Assembly (NCBI GenBank): GCA_040079935.1
Contig: JBEBJI010000002.1
Span: 140,219-204,218 of the forward strand
Origin: Methylotenera_A sp040079935
GTDB lineage: Bacteria > Pseudomonadota > Gammaproteobacteria > Burkholderiales > Methylophilaceae
DNA length: 64,000 bases
Direction: 5' to 3'
Shown piece by piece: positions 24,157-33,426 of this stretch. A program made the translations under genes and the position numbers. Under the pieces are notes generated by a model. That model had not been told where the DNA came from, made no database searches, and was given only the letters and a program-made list of their open reading frames with translations. Each line of letters starts with the position of its first letter. Positions within the stretch are counted from its first letter, which is position 1.

Positions 24157-25338
24157 ATGTCACAACACTTGATGAATACTTACGGTCGCCAGCCAATCAC
24201 ATTCACACATGGTGAAGGCGTTTGGCTGTTTGATGCTGAAGGCAATAAATACCTCGACGCGCTGGCAGGTGTCGCAGTGAATGGGCTTGGTCATGCACAC
24301 CCGAAAATGGTGAAGGCAATCAGCGCGCAAGTGGCGAAATTAATTCACGTTTCTAATATTTACCACATTGCAGAACAAGAAGCTTTGGCAGATAAATTAG
24401 CCGAAATTTCAGGTATGGATAAAGTGTTTTTTTGCAACTCAGGTTGCGAGGCAAATGAAGCTGCGATTAAACTGGCGCGGCTTTACGGACACAATAAAGG
24501 CATCGAAGCACCAGAAATTATCGTGATGGAGCGTAGTTTTCATGGACGCACTATGGCAACGCTTTCGGCGACGGGAAATCGCAAAGCGCAAGCAGGATTC
24601 GAGCCGTTAGTTTCTGGTTTTATCCGCGTGCCTTACGACGATATTGAAGCCGTAAAAGCCATCGCCAGCCGCAAAAATAATGTGGTGGCAATTTTGGTTG
24701 AGCCAGTACAGGGCGAGGGTGGCGTGCATATTCCAGCCGATGTGGCGGCGTATTTACAAGGTTTGCGCAAATTGTGCGACGACAACGGTTGGTTAATGAT
24801 GTTGGACGAGGTGCAAACGGGCATTGGACGCACTGGCACTTGGTTTGCGTTTCAGCATAGCAAAATGTCGCCTGATGTGATGACGCTGGCGAAGGGTTTG
24901 GGTTCTGGAGTGCCGATAGGCGCTTGCGTGGCCAAAGGCGTGGCGGCAGGAGTGTTCACCCCTGGTAAGCATGGATCCACTTTTGGGGGCAACCCGCTGG
25001 CAACTATGGCTGGCTTGACGACACTGAAAGCGATAGAAGAGGAAAAATTGCGTGAAAATGCGCAACAAATGGGCGATTTAATTTGCAATGGCCTGCGAGC
25101 CGCATTACATGGACTTGCTGGCGTGGTGGTAATTCGCAATGCGGGCTTGATGATTGGCATTGAGCTGGATAGACCTTGTGCCGATTTGGTGAAAATGGCG
25201 CTAGAGGATAAATTGTTGATTAACGTGACTGCCGAAAAAGTGGTGCGTTTGTTGCCGCCTTTAATTATTAACCAAGCTGAGGCGAATGAGCTTGTAACGC
25301 GCCTGGTGGCTTTGATTAAGACTTTTTTGAACAAGTAA
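24157..25338 (+). CDS. argD: Acetylornithine aminotransferase
   Basis: A class III PLP aminotransferase of 393 residues that makes N-acetylornithine in arginine synthesis. The PLP-binding lysine is in MTLAKGLGSGVPIGACV (Lys ~248). Other family motifs are NSGCEANEAAIKLAR (~90-104), FHGRTMATLSATGN and LDEVQTGIGRTG (~216-227). It heads argD-argF-argG; argF begins only three bases after its stop. Family members can also accept succinyldiaminopimelate, so a dual role in lysine synthesis is possible. Confidence 0.95.
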   Translation: MSQHLMNTYGRQPITFTHGEGVWLFDAEGNKYLDALAGVAVNGLGHAHPKMVKAISAQVAKLIHVSNIYHIAEQEALADKLAEISGMDKVFFCNSGCEANEAAIKLARLYGHNKGIEAPEIIVMERSFHGRTMATLSATGNRKAQAGFEPLVSGFIRVPYDDIEAVKAIASRKNNVVAILVEPVQGEGGVHIPADVAAYLQGLRKLCDDNGWLMMLDEVQTGIGRTGTWFAFQHSKMSPDVMTLAKGLGSGVPIGACVAKGVAAGVFTPGKHGSTFGGNPLATMAGLTTLKAIEEEKLRENAQQMGDLICNGLRAALHGLAGVVVIRNAGLMIGIELDRPCADLVKMALEDKLLINVTAEKVVRLLPPLIINQAEANELVTRLVALIKTFLNK

Positions 25339-25341
25339 TTT

Positions 25342-26259
25342 ATGGCTTCAATTAAACATTTTTTGCAGTTTAACGATTTAACGACGGATGAGTTAAATCA
25401 TATTTTCGCGCGCACTGCGTGGATAAAAGGCCAGTTTAAGAGCTACCAGCAATATTGGCCGTTGCAAGATAGAACCTTGGTGATGATTTTTGAAAAAGCC
25501 AGTACGCGGACAAGACTTTCGTTTGAGGCGGGCATGCACCAGCTCGGCGGCTCGGCGATTTATTTGAATACGCGCGATTCGCAATTGGGTCGTGGCGAGC
25601 CAGTGGAAGACGCAGCGCAAGTGATTTCGCGTATGTCAGATATTGTGATGATTCGTACCTTTGAGCAAGAAATTATCGAGCGTTTCGCTACAAATTCGCG
25701 CGTGCCGGTGATAAACGGTTTGACCAATGAATATCACCCATGCCAAATTTTGGCAGATATTTTCACCTATATTGAGCATAAAGGCTCGATTAAAGGCAAA
25801 ACCGTGGCGTGGATAGGCGATAGCAATAACGTCTGCAATACTTGGCTGCAAGCGGCTGAGGTGTTAGATTTTAACGTGCATGTCTCAACCCCCAAAGGTT
25901 ATGAGGTAGAGGCCGAGCGCGCCAATTTATTTGGTCACTCGCACTATGAAGAATTTGCCGACCCAATGGAAGCCGCACGTGGCGCAGATTTGGTGACGAC
26001 GGACGTTTGGACGAGCATGGGTTTTGAAGCGGAAGATGAAGAGCGTAAACGTGACTTTGCCGATTGGCAAGTGGATACGGACATGATGCGCGCCGCCAAT
26101 AAAGGTGCGCTTTTCATGCATTGTTTGCCTGCGCATCGCGGTGAGGAAGTTGCTGCAGACGTGATTGATGGTACGCAATCTGTGGTGTGGGATGAAGCTG
26201 AAAACAGACTGCATGTGCAAAAAGCGCTGATGGAATATTTATTGTTAGGAAAAGTATGA
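25342..26259 (+). CDS. argF: Ornithine carbamoyltransferase
   Basis: Converts ornithine and carbamoyl phosphate to citrulline. The 305 residues contain the carbamoyl-phosphate site EKASTRTRLSFE (~residues 51-62), the QLGRGEPVEDAAQVISR loop, NGLTNEYHPCQILADI (~126-141) and the ornithine-site MHCLPAHRGEEV (~262-273, with the reactive Cys). The stop overlaps the argG start by four bases (ATGA), indicating coupling. Confidence 0.96.
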   Translation: MASIKHFLQFNDLTTDELNHIFARTAWIKGQFKSYQQYWPLQDRTLVMIFEKASTRTRLSFEAGMHQLGGSAIYLNTRDSQLGRGEPVEDAAQVISRMSDIVMIRTFEQEIIERFATNSRVPVINGLTNEYHPCQILADIFTYIEHKGSIKGKTVAWIGDSNNVCNTWLQAAEVLDFNVHVSTPKGYEVEAERANLFGHSHYEEFADPMEAARGADLVTTDVWTSMGFEAEDEERKRDFADWQVDTDMMRAANKGALFMHCLPAHRGEEVAADVIDGTQSVVWDEAENRLHVQKALMEYLLLGKV

Positions 26260-27479
26260 GTAAGATTAAAAAAGTCGTTCTCGCCTATTCGGGCGGCCTT
26301 GATACTTCTGTCATTTTGAAATGGCTACAGGATGAATATCAATGCGAAGTGGTGACTTTTACCGCGGATTTAGGTCAAGGTGAAGAGTTGGAACCTGCGC
26401 GGAGCAAGGCTAAAGCGGCTGGCGTAAAGGAAATTTATATCGACGATTTGCGTGAGGAATTTGTGCGCGATTTCGTATTCCCAATGTTCCGTGCCAATAC
26501 CGTTTACGAAGGCGAATATTTACTCGGCACCTCGATTGCGCGACCGCTAATTGCCAAGCGTTTGATTGAAATTGCGGCAGAAACTAAAGCCGATGCGATT
26601 TCTCACGGCGCGACCGGCAAAGGTAACGACCAAGTGCGTTTTGAGTTAGGTGCTTATGCGCTGAACCCGAATATTCAAATTATTGCGCCGTGGCGTGAGT
26701 GGGATTTACTCAGCCGTGAAAAGCTGATGAGCTATGCTGAAAAGCACGGCATTCCTGTCGAGATGAAGCATAAGCAAGGCGGAAGCCCGTATAGCATGGA
26801 TGCTAACTTGCTGCATATATCTTATGAAGGACGGCATCTTGAAAATCCAGCCGCCGAGGCAGAAGATAGCATGTGGCGCTGGACAGTGTCGCCAGAAGCT
26901 GCGCTAGATGCAGCGGAATATTTGGATATTGAATATGTGAATGGCGACCCAGTTTCAATCAATGGTGAAGCGATGAAGCCGCATGAACTATTGGCCCACC
27001 TAAACAAAATTGGTGGCAAACACGGCATTGGTAGACTCGATTTAGTTGAAAACCGTTACGTCGGTATGAAGTCGCGCGGTTGTTACGAAACGCCAGGCGG
27101 CACGATTATGTTGAAAGCACACAGAGCGATTGAAAGCCTGACTTTGGATAGAGAGGTTGCGCATTTGAAGGACGACTTGATGCCGCGCTACGCTAGCATG
27201 ATTTACAACGGCTATTGGTGGAGCCCAGAAAGATTGGCGCTGCAAACTTTGATAGACCACACGCAAAAATCAGTGAATGGCTGGGTTCGGTTAAAACTTT
27301 ATAAAGGTAACGTGATTGTTGCGGGGCGCGATAGTAAAACGGATTCGTTATTCGATTCGTCGATTGCGACGTTTGAAGACGATGCAGGTGCATACGACCA
27401 AAAAGACGCAGGTGGATTTATTAAGCTGAATGCTTTAAGAATGCGCATTGCCGCGAACCTGAGAAATAGGAAGAAATAA
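26256..27479 (+). CDS. argG: Argininosuccinate synthase
   Basis: Joins citrulline and aspartate with ATP. The 407-residue protein shows the ATP pyrophosphatase loop AYSGGLDTSVILKWL (~residues 9-23), the aspartate/citrulline-binding SHGATGKGNDQVRFE (~116-130) and GGSPYSMDANLLHISYEGR (~175-193). It overlaps argF at the start. argH is not in the window. cimA follows after six bases, linking arginine and branched-chain synthesis in one transcript. Confidence 0.97.
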   Translation: MSKIKKVVLAYSGGLDTSVILKWLQDEYQCEVVTFTADLGQGEELEPARSKAKAAGVKEIYIDDLREEFVRDFVFPMFRANTVYEGEYLLGTSIARPLIAKRLIEIAAETKADAISHGATGKGNDQVRFELGAYALNPNIQIIAPWREWDLLSREKLMSYAEKHGIPVEMKHKQGGSPYSMDANLLHISYEGRHLENPAAEAEDSMWRWTVSPEAALDAAEYLDIEYVNGDPVSINGEAMKPHELLAHLNKIGGKHGIGRLDLVENRYVGMKSRGCYETPGGTIMLKAHRAIESLTLDREVAHLKDDLMPRYASMIYNGYWWSPERLALQTLIDHTQKSVNGWVRLKLYKGNVIVAGRDSKTDSLFDSSIATFEDDAGAYDQKDAGGFIKLNALRMRIAANLRNRKK

Positions 27480-27485
27480 AGCGCA

Positions 27486-29069
27486 ATGAATCAAGTAGTT
27501 GCATACGACTCTACGCTACGCGACGGTGCGCAAGCGCAAGGTGTCTCGTTTACGGTAGAAGATAAACTCAAAATCGTGCAGCGCTTGGACGAGTTGGGAA
27601 TTGGCTATATCGAAGCGGGTAATCCGGGCTCTAATCCGAAAGATTTGGAGTTTTTTGAGCGTGTGAGTGCGCTTAAATTAAAGCACGCCAAAATTATTGC
27701 TTTTGGTGCAACGCGCAAACCCAATATCAGTGCGGTCGCAGACAATAATGTGCAATCGTTGTTATTGGCGAAAACGGAAGCAGTCGCGATTTTTGGCAAA
27801 AGTTGGGATTACCAAGTGACAGATATTTTGCGTACGACTTTGGATGAAAATCTGAATATGATTGCTGATACGATTGTTTTTTTGAAGAGTCAAGGCAAAG
27901 AAGTAGTGTTTGATGCTGAACATTTTTTTGACGGCTACAAGTCCAACTCCGACTATGCGATGAAAACGCTGCAAGCGGCTACGAATGCGGGTTGCAGTGT
28001 GCTTTGCTTATGCGACACCAATGGCGGTACGTTTCCGAATGAGGTGTTTGAAATCACCAAAAAAGTAGTAGAACGCTTCAATGTGCAGGTAGGCATTCAT
28101 TGTCATAACGATTGTGAAATGGCAGTCGCCAATTCCATTGCTGCGGTGCAGGCTGGTGCATTGCAGGTACAAGGCACCATTAATGGCATAGGTGAGCGTT
28201 GCGGCAACGCGAATCTATGTTCGATTATTCCGAATTTGCAACTTAAATTGGGCTTGAATTGCATTCCCCAAGACAATATGACCGAGCTGACTTCTGCGGC
28301 GCGTTTTGTGAGTGAAATCGCCAACATGATCTTTAACGACAAAGCGCCATACGTTGGCAACGATGCCTTCTCGCACAAGGGTGGCATGCACATTGATGCG
28401 GTGAGCAAAAACCCGATTTCCTATGAGCACATTAACCCAGAACAGATTGGTAATGTGCGACATATTTTGGTGTCCGAAGTGGCGGGGCGCAGCGCGCTAC
28501 TGGCAAAGATTAACGCGGTAGATCCCGCGCTTAATAAGGATTCGCCCGAAACCAAACGTATTTTGGAGCATCTTAAATCATTGGAGCATGAAGGCTACCA
28601 ATTTGAGAGTGCGGAGAGTTCGTTTGAGTTGTTGGTGATGCGATTGCTAGGTAAACACGAATCGTTTTTTACGCTGAAAGGATACAAGGTTAGCACGCAT
28701 GATACTTTTACCGATGGCGTGAATTCTTCTGCCAGCATTAAAATTGCGGTGGGTGACCAAGAAGAAAGCACGACGGCTGAAGGAGATGGCCCTGTGAACG
28801 CGCTGGATAAGGCTGTTCGCAAGGCGCTGGAGCGCTTTTACCCAGCGATAAACGAGGTGAAGTTAATAGATTACAAAGTACGCGTGCTGGATTCTGATAA
28901 GGCCACAGCCGCCAAAGTGCGCGTACTGATTGAATCTGCCGACAGCCACGCGTCATGGACGACTGTTGGTGTTTCCACGGATATTATTGAAGCGTCTTGG
29001 CGCGCGATGCTAGATGCGATTGAATACAAATTGATGCAAGATTCGCAAATATTAGTCGCGCAAAAGTAA
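27486..29069 (+). CDS. cimA: (R)-citramalate synthase
   Basis: Condenses pyruvate and acetyl-CoA to citramalate, the first step of the threonine-independent isoleucine route. It is a DRE-TIM enzyme of 527 residues with YDSTLRDGAQAQGVSFT at residues 5-21, metal-binding HCHNDCEMAVANS (~198-210) and GTINGIGERCGNANL (~223-237). A C-terminal LeuA allosteric domain fills ~400-520. The STLRDGAQA signature and GNPGSNPKD stretch fit the long CimA type better than LeuA. LeuCDB directly downstream can process citramalate. Feedback control by isoleucine is typical of the family. Confidence 0.9.
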   Translation: MNQVVAYDSTLRDGAQAQGVSFTVEDKLKIVQRLDELGIGYIEAGNPGSNPKDLEFFERVSALKLKHAKIIAFGATRKPNISAVADNNVQSLLLAKTEAVAIFGKSWDYQVTDILRTTLDENLNMIADTIVFLKSQGKEVVFDAEHFFDGYKSNSDYAMKTLQAATNAGCSVLCLCDTNGGTFPNEVFEITKKVVERFNVQVGIHCHNDCEMAVANSIAAVQAGALQVQGTINGIGERCGNANLCSIIPNLQLKLGLNCIPQDNMTELTSAARFVSEIANMIFNDKAPYVGNDAFSHKGGMHIDAVSKNPISYEHINPEQIGNVRHILVSEVAGRSALLAKINAVDPALNKDSPETKRILEHLKSLEHEGYQFESAESSFELLVMRLLGKHESFFTLKGYKVSTHDTFTDGVNSSASIKIAVGDQEESTTAEGDGPVNALDKAVRKALERFYPAINEVKLIDYKVRVLDSDKATAAKVRVLIESADSHASWTTVGVSTDIIEASWRAMLDAIEYKLMQDSQILVAQK

Positions 29070-29099
29070 AATTTAGAAGGATTTTTGAAGGAGCAGGAT

Positions 29100-30506
29100 A
29101 TGGCAGGAAAAACGTTATACGATAAATTGTGGGAATCGCACCTCGTGCATGAAGGTGATGACGGCACTTGCCTCATTTATATTGATCGCCATTTAGTGCA
29201 TGAAGTCACCAGCCCTCAAGCGTTCGAAGGCTTGCGCATCGCTGGTCGCAAGGCCTGGCGTAACAGCAGCATTGTGGCGAATCCTGACCATAACACGCCG
29301 ACTAAAGATTGGGACAAAGGCATCGAAGACCCGATTTCGCGTTTGCAAGTAGAAACGCTAGACAATAATATTAAAGATTTCGGGGCATTGGTGTACTTTC
29401 CATTTAAGCACGCCAACCAAGGCATTATTCACGTCATTGGCCCAGAGCAAGGCACGACTTTGCCTGGCATGACCGTGGTTTGCGGTGATAGCCATACTTC
29501 TACCCATGGCGCTTTTGGGGCACTGGCGCACGGCATTGGAACGTCGGAAGTTGAACATGTATTAGCGACACAAACTTTAATCGCTAAAAAATCTAAACGC
29601 ATGTTGGTGAAGGTGGATGGCAAGCTTGGCAAGGGCGTGACTGCGAAAGACGTGGCGCTGGCTGTGATTGGCAAAATTGGCACTGCGGGCGGCAATGGCT
29701 ACGCGATTGAGTTTGGCGGCGAAGTGATTCGCGCGCTTTCTATGGAAGGCCGCATGACCATTTGCAATATGGCGATTGAGGCGGGCGCACGCGCTGGCAT
29801 TATCGCGCCAGATGAAAAAACTGTAGCATACCTCGAAGGCCGCAAATACGCGCCTAAAGGCGCAGATTGGGACAAAGCAGTTGCCTACTGGAGCACTTTG
29901 AAAACGGATGTTGATGCGACGTTTGATATGACTGTTGAGTTAGCGGGTGAAAAAATTGAACCGCAAGTGACTTGGGGTACATCGCCCGAGCAAGTCGTTG
30001 CAATTGGCGGACGTGTGCCAGACCCAGCGCAAGAAAAAGACGCAACCAAACGTACCAGTATTGAAAACGCATTAAAATACATGGGATTAACGGCCAATAC
30101 GCCGGTTGAGGAAATTAAGCTCGATAAGATTTTTATTGGCTCTTGCACCAATTCGCGAATTGAAGATTTACGCGCCGCCGCTGTGGTGGCAAAAGGCAAA
30201 AAAGTCGCTAGCAGTATTGCGTTAGCCATGGTTGTGCCTGGTTCTGGCATCGTTAAGCGCCAAGCGGAAGAAGAAGGCTTGGACAAAATTTTCCTCGATG
30301 CAGGTTTTGAATGGCGCGAGCCAGGTTGTAGCATGTGTTTGGCGATGAATGCGGATAGATTAAGTCCAGGCGAGCGCTGTGCATCGACCAGCAACCGTAA
30401 TTTTGAAGGTCGCCAAGGCCAAGGCGGGCGCACGCATTTGGTCAGTCCAGCCATGGCTGTAGCCGCGGCGATTGCAGGTCATTTTGTTGATGTGCGTACT
30501 GTTTAA
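29100..30506 (+). CDS. leuC: 3-isopropylmalate dehydratase large subunit
   Basis: Aconitase-family Fe-S subunit that isomerises isopropylmalate (and citramalate to 2-methylmalate). The 468-residue product starts at ATG 29100, ten bases after an AAGGAG site; the longer TTG frame at 29085 would place the ribosome site inside the gene. The cluster cysteines are in FIGSCTNSRIEDLR (~residue 347) and GCSMCLAMNADRLSPGERC (~407 and 410). VVCGDSHTSTHGAFGALAHG (~126-145) is also diagnostic. leuD follows after 26 bases. Confidence 0.97.
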   Translation: MAGKTLYDKLWESHLVHEGDDGTCLIYIDRHLVHEVTSPQAFEGLRIAGRKAWRNSSIVANPDHNTPTKDWDKGIEDPISRLQVETLDNNIKDFGALVYFPFKHANQGIIHVIGPEQGTTLPGMTVVCGDSHTSTHGAFGALAHGIGTSEVEHVLATQTLIAKKSKRMLVKVDGKLGKGVTAKDVALAVIGKIGTAGGNGYAIEFGGEVIRALSMEGRMTICNMAIEAGARAGIIAPDEKTVAYLEGRKYAPKGADWDKAVAYWSTLKTDVDATFDMTVELAGEKIEPQVTWGTSPEQVVAIGGRVPDPAQEKDATKRTSIENALKYMGLTANTPVEEIKLDKIFIGSCTNSRIEDLRAAAVVAKGKKVASSIALAMVVPGSGIVKRQAEEEGLDKIFLDAGFEWREPGCSMCLAMNADRLSPGERCASTSNRNFEGRQGQGGRTHLVSPAMAVAAAIAGHFVDVRTV

Positions 30507-30532
30507 AAAGTAAGATTTAAGGAAAAAATAGC

Positions 30533-31171
30533 ATGAAAGCATTTACCCAATTAAACGGCTTAGCTTGCCCGATTGACCGTGCCAATATTGATACCGACGC
30601 GATTATTCCAAAGCAATTTTTAAAGAGCATTAAGCGCTCGGGTTTTGGTCCATATTTGTTTGATGAATGGCGTTACACCAACCATGGCGAGCCAGGTATG
30701 GATTGCAGCACGCGCCCATTGAATAAAGACTTTGTGCTCAATCAGCCACGCTACCAAGGCGCACAAATTATGTTAGCGCGAGAAAACTTTGGCTGCGGTT
30801 CTAGCCGTGAGCACGCGCCGTGGGCGATTGAAGATTACGGTTTCCGCGTGATTATTGCCGCCAGTTTTGCCGATATTTTCTTTAATAATTGCTATAAAAA
30901 TGGCATGTTGCCGATTGTGGCTAGTCACGCCATGATGGATAAATTATTTAAAGAATGCTTCGAAAATGAGGGTTACAGCCTGAATGTTGATTTGCCGTCA
31001 CAAACCGTCACGCTACCATCGGGCGAATCTTTTGGTTTTGAAATCAACGCAACATCTAAGCATAATTTACTCAATGGCTTGGACGAAATTGGTTTAACGC
31101 TTTTGCACTCGGATAAAATTAAAGCATTTGAAACAAAACATCAGTCGGCACAGCCCTGGTTATTTACTTAA
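30533..31171 (+). CDS. leuD: 3-isopropylmalate dehydratase small subunit
   Basis: The swivel-domain partner of LeuC, 212 residues. It shows the ARENFGCGSSREHAPWAIEDYG motif (core GCGSSREHAPWA, ~residues 86-97) and NIDTDAIIPKQFL near the start (~19-31). The start follows AAGGAAAAAATAGC upstream. In several betaproteobacteria an entericidin gene sits between leuC and leuD; here the junction is compact and an entericidin lies 2 kb downstream instead. Confidence 0.96.
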   Translation: MKAFTQLNGLACPIDRANIDTDAIIPKQFLKSIKRSGFGPYLFDEWRYTNHGEPGMDCSTRPLNKDFVLNQPRYQGAQIMLARENFGCGSSREHAPWAIEDYGFRVIIAASFADIFFNNCYKNGMLPIVASHAMMDKLFKECFENEGYSLNVDLPSQTVTLPSGESFGFEINATSKHNLLNGLDEIGLTLLHSDKIKAFETKHQSAQPWLFT

Positions 31172-31187
31172 ATTAAAGGAAGTTTGA

Positions 31188-32255
31188 ATGAAAATCGCAG
31201 TTCTGCCGGGCGACGGCATTGGTATAGAAATCATGGCGCAAGCTATGCGTGTGTTAAACGTATTAAAAGCTGAAGGCATGCCGTTTGAGTTTACTGAGGC
31301 GTCGATTGGCGGTGCTGCTTATGATTTGCATGGTCATCCATACCCAGAACAAACCCAAAAAGTTTGTCACGAGGCTGAAGCCGTGCTGCTAGGCGCAGTT
31401 GGTGGGCCGCAATACGATAAATTGCCGCGCCATTTACGGCCAGAGCACGGCGGTTTACTTGCCATGCGTAAAGACATGGGTTTGTTTGCTAACTTGCGCC
31501 CTGCAGTGCTGTACCCTGAGCTAGTGAACGCCTCAACACTTAAGCCAGAAGTGGTGAGCGGTTTGGATATTATGATTGTGCGCGAATTGACGGGCGATGT
31601 GTATTTTGGCCAACCACGCGGCATTCGCGTAGGCGAAAGTGGCGAGCGCGAAGGTTTTAACACCATGATTTATAAGGAATCTGAAATACGCAGAATTGCG
31701 CACGTGGCTTTTGGTATCGCGATGAAAAGAGCAAAAAAATTATGTTCTGTGGATAAAGCCAACGTGCTGGAAACCACTGAGTTTTGGAAAGAAATCGTCA
31801 TCGACGTCGCCAAAGAATACCCTGAAGTTGAGTTGACGCACATGTACGTGGATAACGCGGCGATGCAACTGATTCGCAACCCGAAACAGTTTGACGTGAT
31901 GGTGACGGGCAATATTTTTGGCGATATTTTAAGTGACGAAGCGTCAATGCTCACAGGATCAATCGGAATGCTGGCTTCGGCGAGTTTAAATGAAACCAAA
32001 AAAGGCATGTACGAGCCATCGCACGGCTCTGCGCCTGATATTGCAGGTAAAAATCTGGCCAATCCAATCGCGACAATTCTCTCAACCGCTATGATGTTAC
32101 GTTACACTTTTGATAACGAAGCAGCTGCACAACGTATTGAAAACGCAGTGAAAAAAGTGTTAGCGGCGGGTTATCGTACGGGTGATATTTTTGAAGCAGG
32201 TATGAAAAAAGTATCATGCTCCGAAATGGGCGATCAAATTGTGGCTGTAATGTAG
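31188..32255 (+). CDS. leuB: 3-isopropylmalate dehydrogenase
   Basis: NAD-dependent decarboxylating dehydrogenase of 355 residues. Family motifs are LPGDGIGIEIM (~residues 5-15), the substrate-binding arginines in LFANLRPAVLYPEL (~102-115), VRELTGDVYFGQPRG and the NAD-site GSIGMLASASL and PSHGSAPDIAGKN LANPIATILS (~263 onward). It completes LeuCDB and can serve both leucine synthesis and the citramalate route set up by cimA. leuA is not in this window. Confidence 0.97.
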   Translation: MKIAVLPGDGIGIEIMAQAMRVLNVLKAEGMPFEFTEASIGGAAYDLHGHPYPEQTQKVCHEAEAVLLGAVGGPQYDKLPRHLRPEHGGLLAMRKDMGLFANLRPAVLYPELVNASTLKPEVVSGLDIMIVRELTGDVYFGQPRGIRVGESGEREGFNTMIYKESEIRRIAHVAFGIAMKRAKKLCSVDKANVLETTEFWKEIVIDVAKEYPEVELTHMYVDNAAMQLIRNPKQFDVMVTGNIFGDILSDEASMLTGSIGMLASASLNETKKGMYEPSHGSAPDIAGKNLANPIATILSTAMMLRYTFDNEAAAQRIENAVKKVLAAGYRTGDIFEAGMKKVSCSEMGDQIVAVM

Positions 32256-32289
32256 TTGTATAATCTATAAAAATTTTGAGGAACAAAAA

Positions 32290-32601
32290 ATGGCACAGTT
32301 TGACAATGTAAGTGTAAAAAAGAAGGCCAACGTTTACTTTGATGGTAAATGCGTAAGCCACACCGTGATGCTCCCGAACGGCACGCGCAGCACCATCGGC
32401 GTGATTTTCCCGAGTAGTTTGACATTTAATACCGTCGCGCCAGAGTTGATGGAAATTAATTTGGGCAACTGTAAAGTGCGCTTAAAAGGCGAAGAAAACT
32501 GGAAAACTTACGGCGCAGGCGAGAAATTTACCGTGCCTGGAAATTCCAGTTTCGACATTGAAGTAACGGAAATGTTAGACTACGTTTGCCACTTTGAGTA
32601 A
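32290..32601 (+). CDS. ppnP: Pyrimidine/purine nucleoside phosphorylase PpnP
   Basis: A small cupin-fold phosphorylase (former DUF1255, YaiE), 103 residues. The family features are VSVKKKANVYFDGKCVSHTV (~residues 7-26), LPNGTRSTIGVIFPSSLTF and the C-terminal YGAGEKFTVPGNSSFDIEV. It splits nucleosides with phosphate. It follows leuB by 34 bases with a ribosome site (gaggaacaaaa), so it could be carried on the leucine transcript or have its own promoter. Confidence 0.92.
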   Translation: MAQFDNVSVKKKANVYFDGKCVSHTVMLPNGTRSTIGVIFPSSLTFNTVAPELMEINLGNCKVRLKGEENWKTYGAGEKFTVPGNSSFDIEVTEMLDYVCHFE

Positions 32602-32708
32602 CTCTTTCGTTATAAATTGTGCGATAACTGTGTTGTCATCACTAGCTGTACTTGCTTAGCTTAGACGCCTTGTTCTCGCCCAATTTCTTAACGAAATAGT
32701 GTAAATAT

Positions 32709-32717
32709 GCTAGAATT
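32709..32717 (+). promoter_or_regulatory. Predicted extended -10 promoter upstream of the YajQ gene
   Basis: TGCTAGAAT carries the TGn extension and a TAGAAT -10 box. The same GCTAGAATTTA string occurs upstream of gyrA at 51936. Transcription would begin near 32724, inside the palindromic repeat that follows. Confidence 0.5.
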
Positions 32718-32720
32718 TAT

Positions 32721-32762
32721 ATGCTCTGTAACCCGCATGGATATTGGCTTGCAGTGCAGCGT
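32721..32762. repeat. Palindromic dispersed repeat, copy upstream of the YajQ gene
   Basis: Reverse-orientation core CCCGCATGGATATTGGC with arms ATGCTCTGTAA and TTGCAGTGCAG. It lies between the predicted promoter and the ATG at 32780, so it would be in the 5' untranslated RNA and could fold just ahead of the ribosome site. Confidence 0.8.
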
Positions 32763-32779
32763 GTTTTAGGAGTTTTAAT

Positions 32780-33274
32780 ATGCCAAGTTTTGATATTTCT
32801 TCAGAAGTCGATATGGTTGCGCTGAAAAACGCGATTGATACGGCGGGCAAGCAAATCACTAATCGCTATGACTTTAAAGGTACTTCGGCCAAAGTGGAGC
32901 TGAACGAAAAAGACAATTTGATTACTTTGTTTGGTGATAATGATTTTCAACTTGATCAAATTAAAGATATTTTGCTGCCAGGCATGGAGAAAAAAGAGCC
33001 AGATTCTACAAAGCGTTTGGAACATAACGATGTGCAAAAAGTGGGCGGCAATAAAGTGAAGCAAGAGCTGAAAATCCGCGCTGGTATTGATTCGGAGCTT
33101 GCTAAGCGTATCGCTAAATTAATTAAAGATAGCGGCATGAAAGTACAAGCCAGCATTCAAGGTGACGAGGTGCGTGTGAATGGCGCCAAGCGAGATATGC
33201 TGCAAGACGCGATTGCATTTGTGAAGAAAAATGTGACGGATTTTCCGCTGAAGTTTGGGAATTTTAGAGACTAA
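32780..33274 (+). CDS. YajQ-family nucleotide (cyclic di-GMP)-binding protein
   Basis: A 164-residue protein with two ferredoxin-like repeats. The family start MPSFDISSEVDMVALKNAID is at ATG 32780, preceded by TTAGGAG; the longer frame from 32744 would begin in the upstream repeat. Other motifs are ANRYDFKGT-like ITNRYDFKGTSAKVEL (~residues 25-40) and QASIQGDEVRVNGAKRDMLQ (~128-147). Family members bind cyclic di-GMP or other nucleotides and influence virulence or stress genes. Partner unknown here. Confidence 0.93.
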   Translation: MPSFDISSEVDMVALKNAIDTAGKQITNRYDFKGTSAKVELNEKDNLITLFGDNDFQLDQIKDILLPGMEKKEPDSTKRLEHNDVQKVGGNKVKQELKIRAGIDSELAKRIAKLIKDSGMKVQASIQGDEVRVNGAKRDMLQDAIAFVKKNVTDFPLKFGNFRD

Positions 33275-33284
33275 TGGAGTTGAA

Positions 33285-33404
33285 ATGAGCAAAATTATGA
33301 TAATTTTGATGTGTGCTTTCATGCTGGCGGGCTGCAACACTGTGCATGGGGTCGGCCAAGATGTCGAAAAAGCAGGCGAAGCGATTAAAAAATCGACGCA
33401 ATAA
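33285..33404 (+). CDS. Entericidin A/B family lipoprotein
   Basis: A 39-residue lipoprotein. The signal peptide MSKIMIILMCAFMLAGC ends in a lipobox with Cys17. The mature part NTVHGVGQDVEKAGEAIKKS is the entericidin signature. It starts ten bases after the YajQ stop. Entericidins are small envelope lipoproteins of a stress-related antidote/toxin pair in enterics; in betaproteobacteria a single copy is common. Function here unproven. Confidence 0.9.
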   Translation: MSKIMIILMCAFMLAGCNTVHGVGQDVEKAGEAIKKSTQ

Positions 33405-33426
33405 TGATTGAGTTTGGAAGCGAGAA

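Noticed and set aside
29885..30454. Minus-strand frame of 189 codons opposite leuC
   Set aside because: Shadow of a well-supported, highly conserved gene; codon use and composition are not protein-like.
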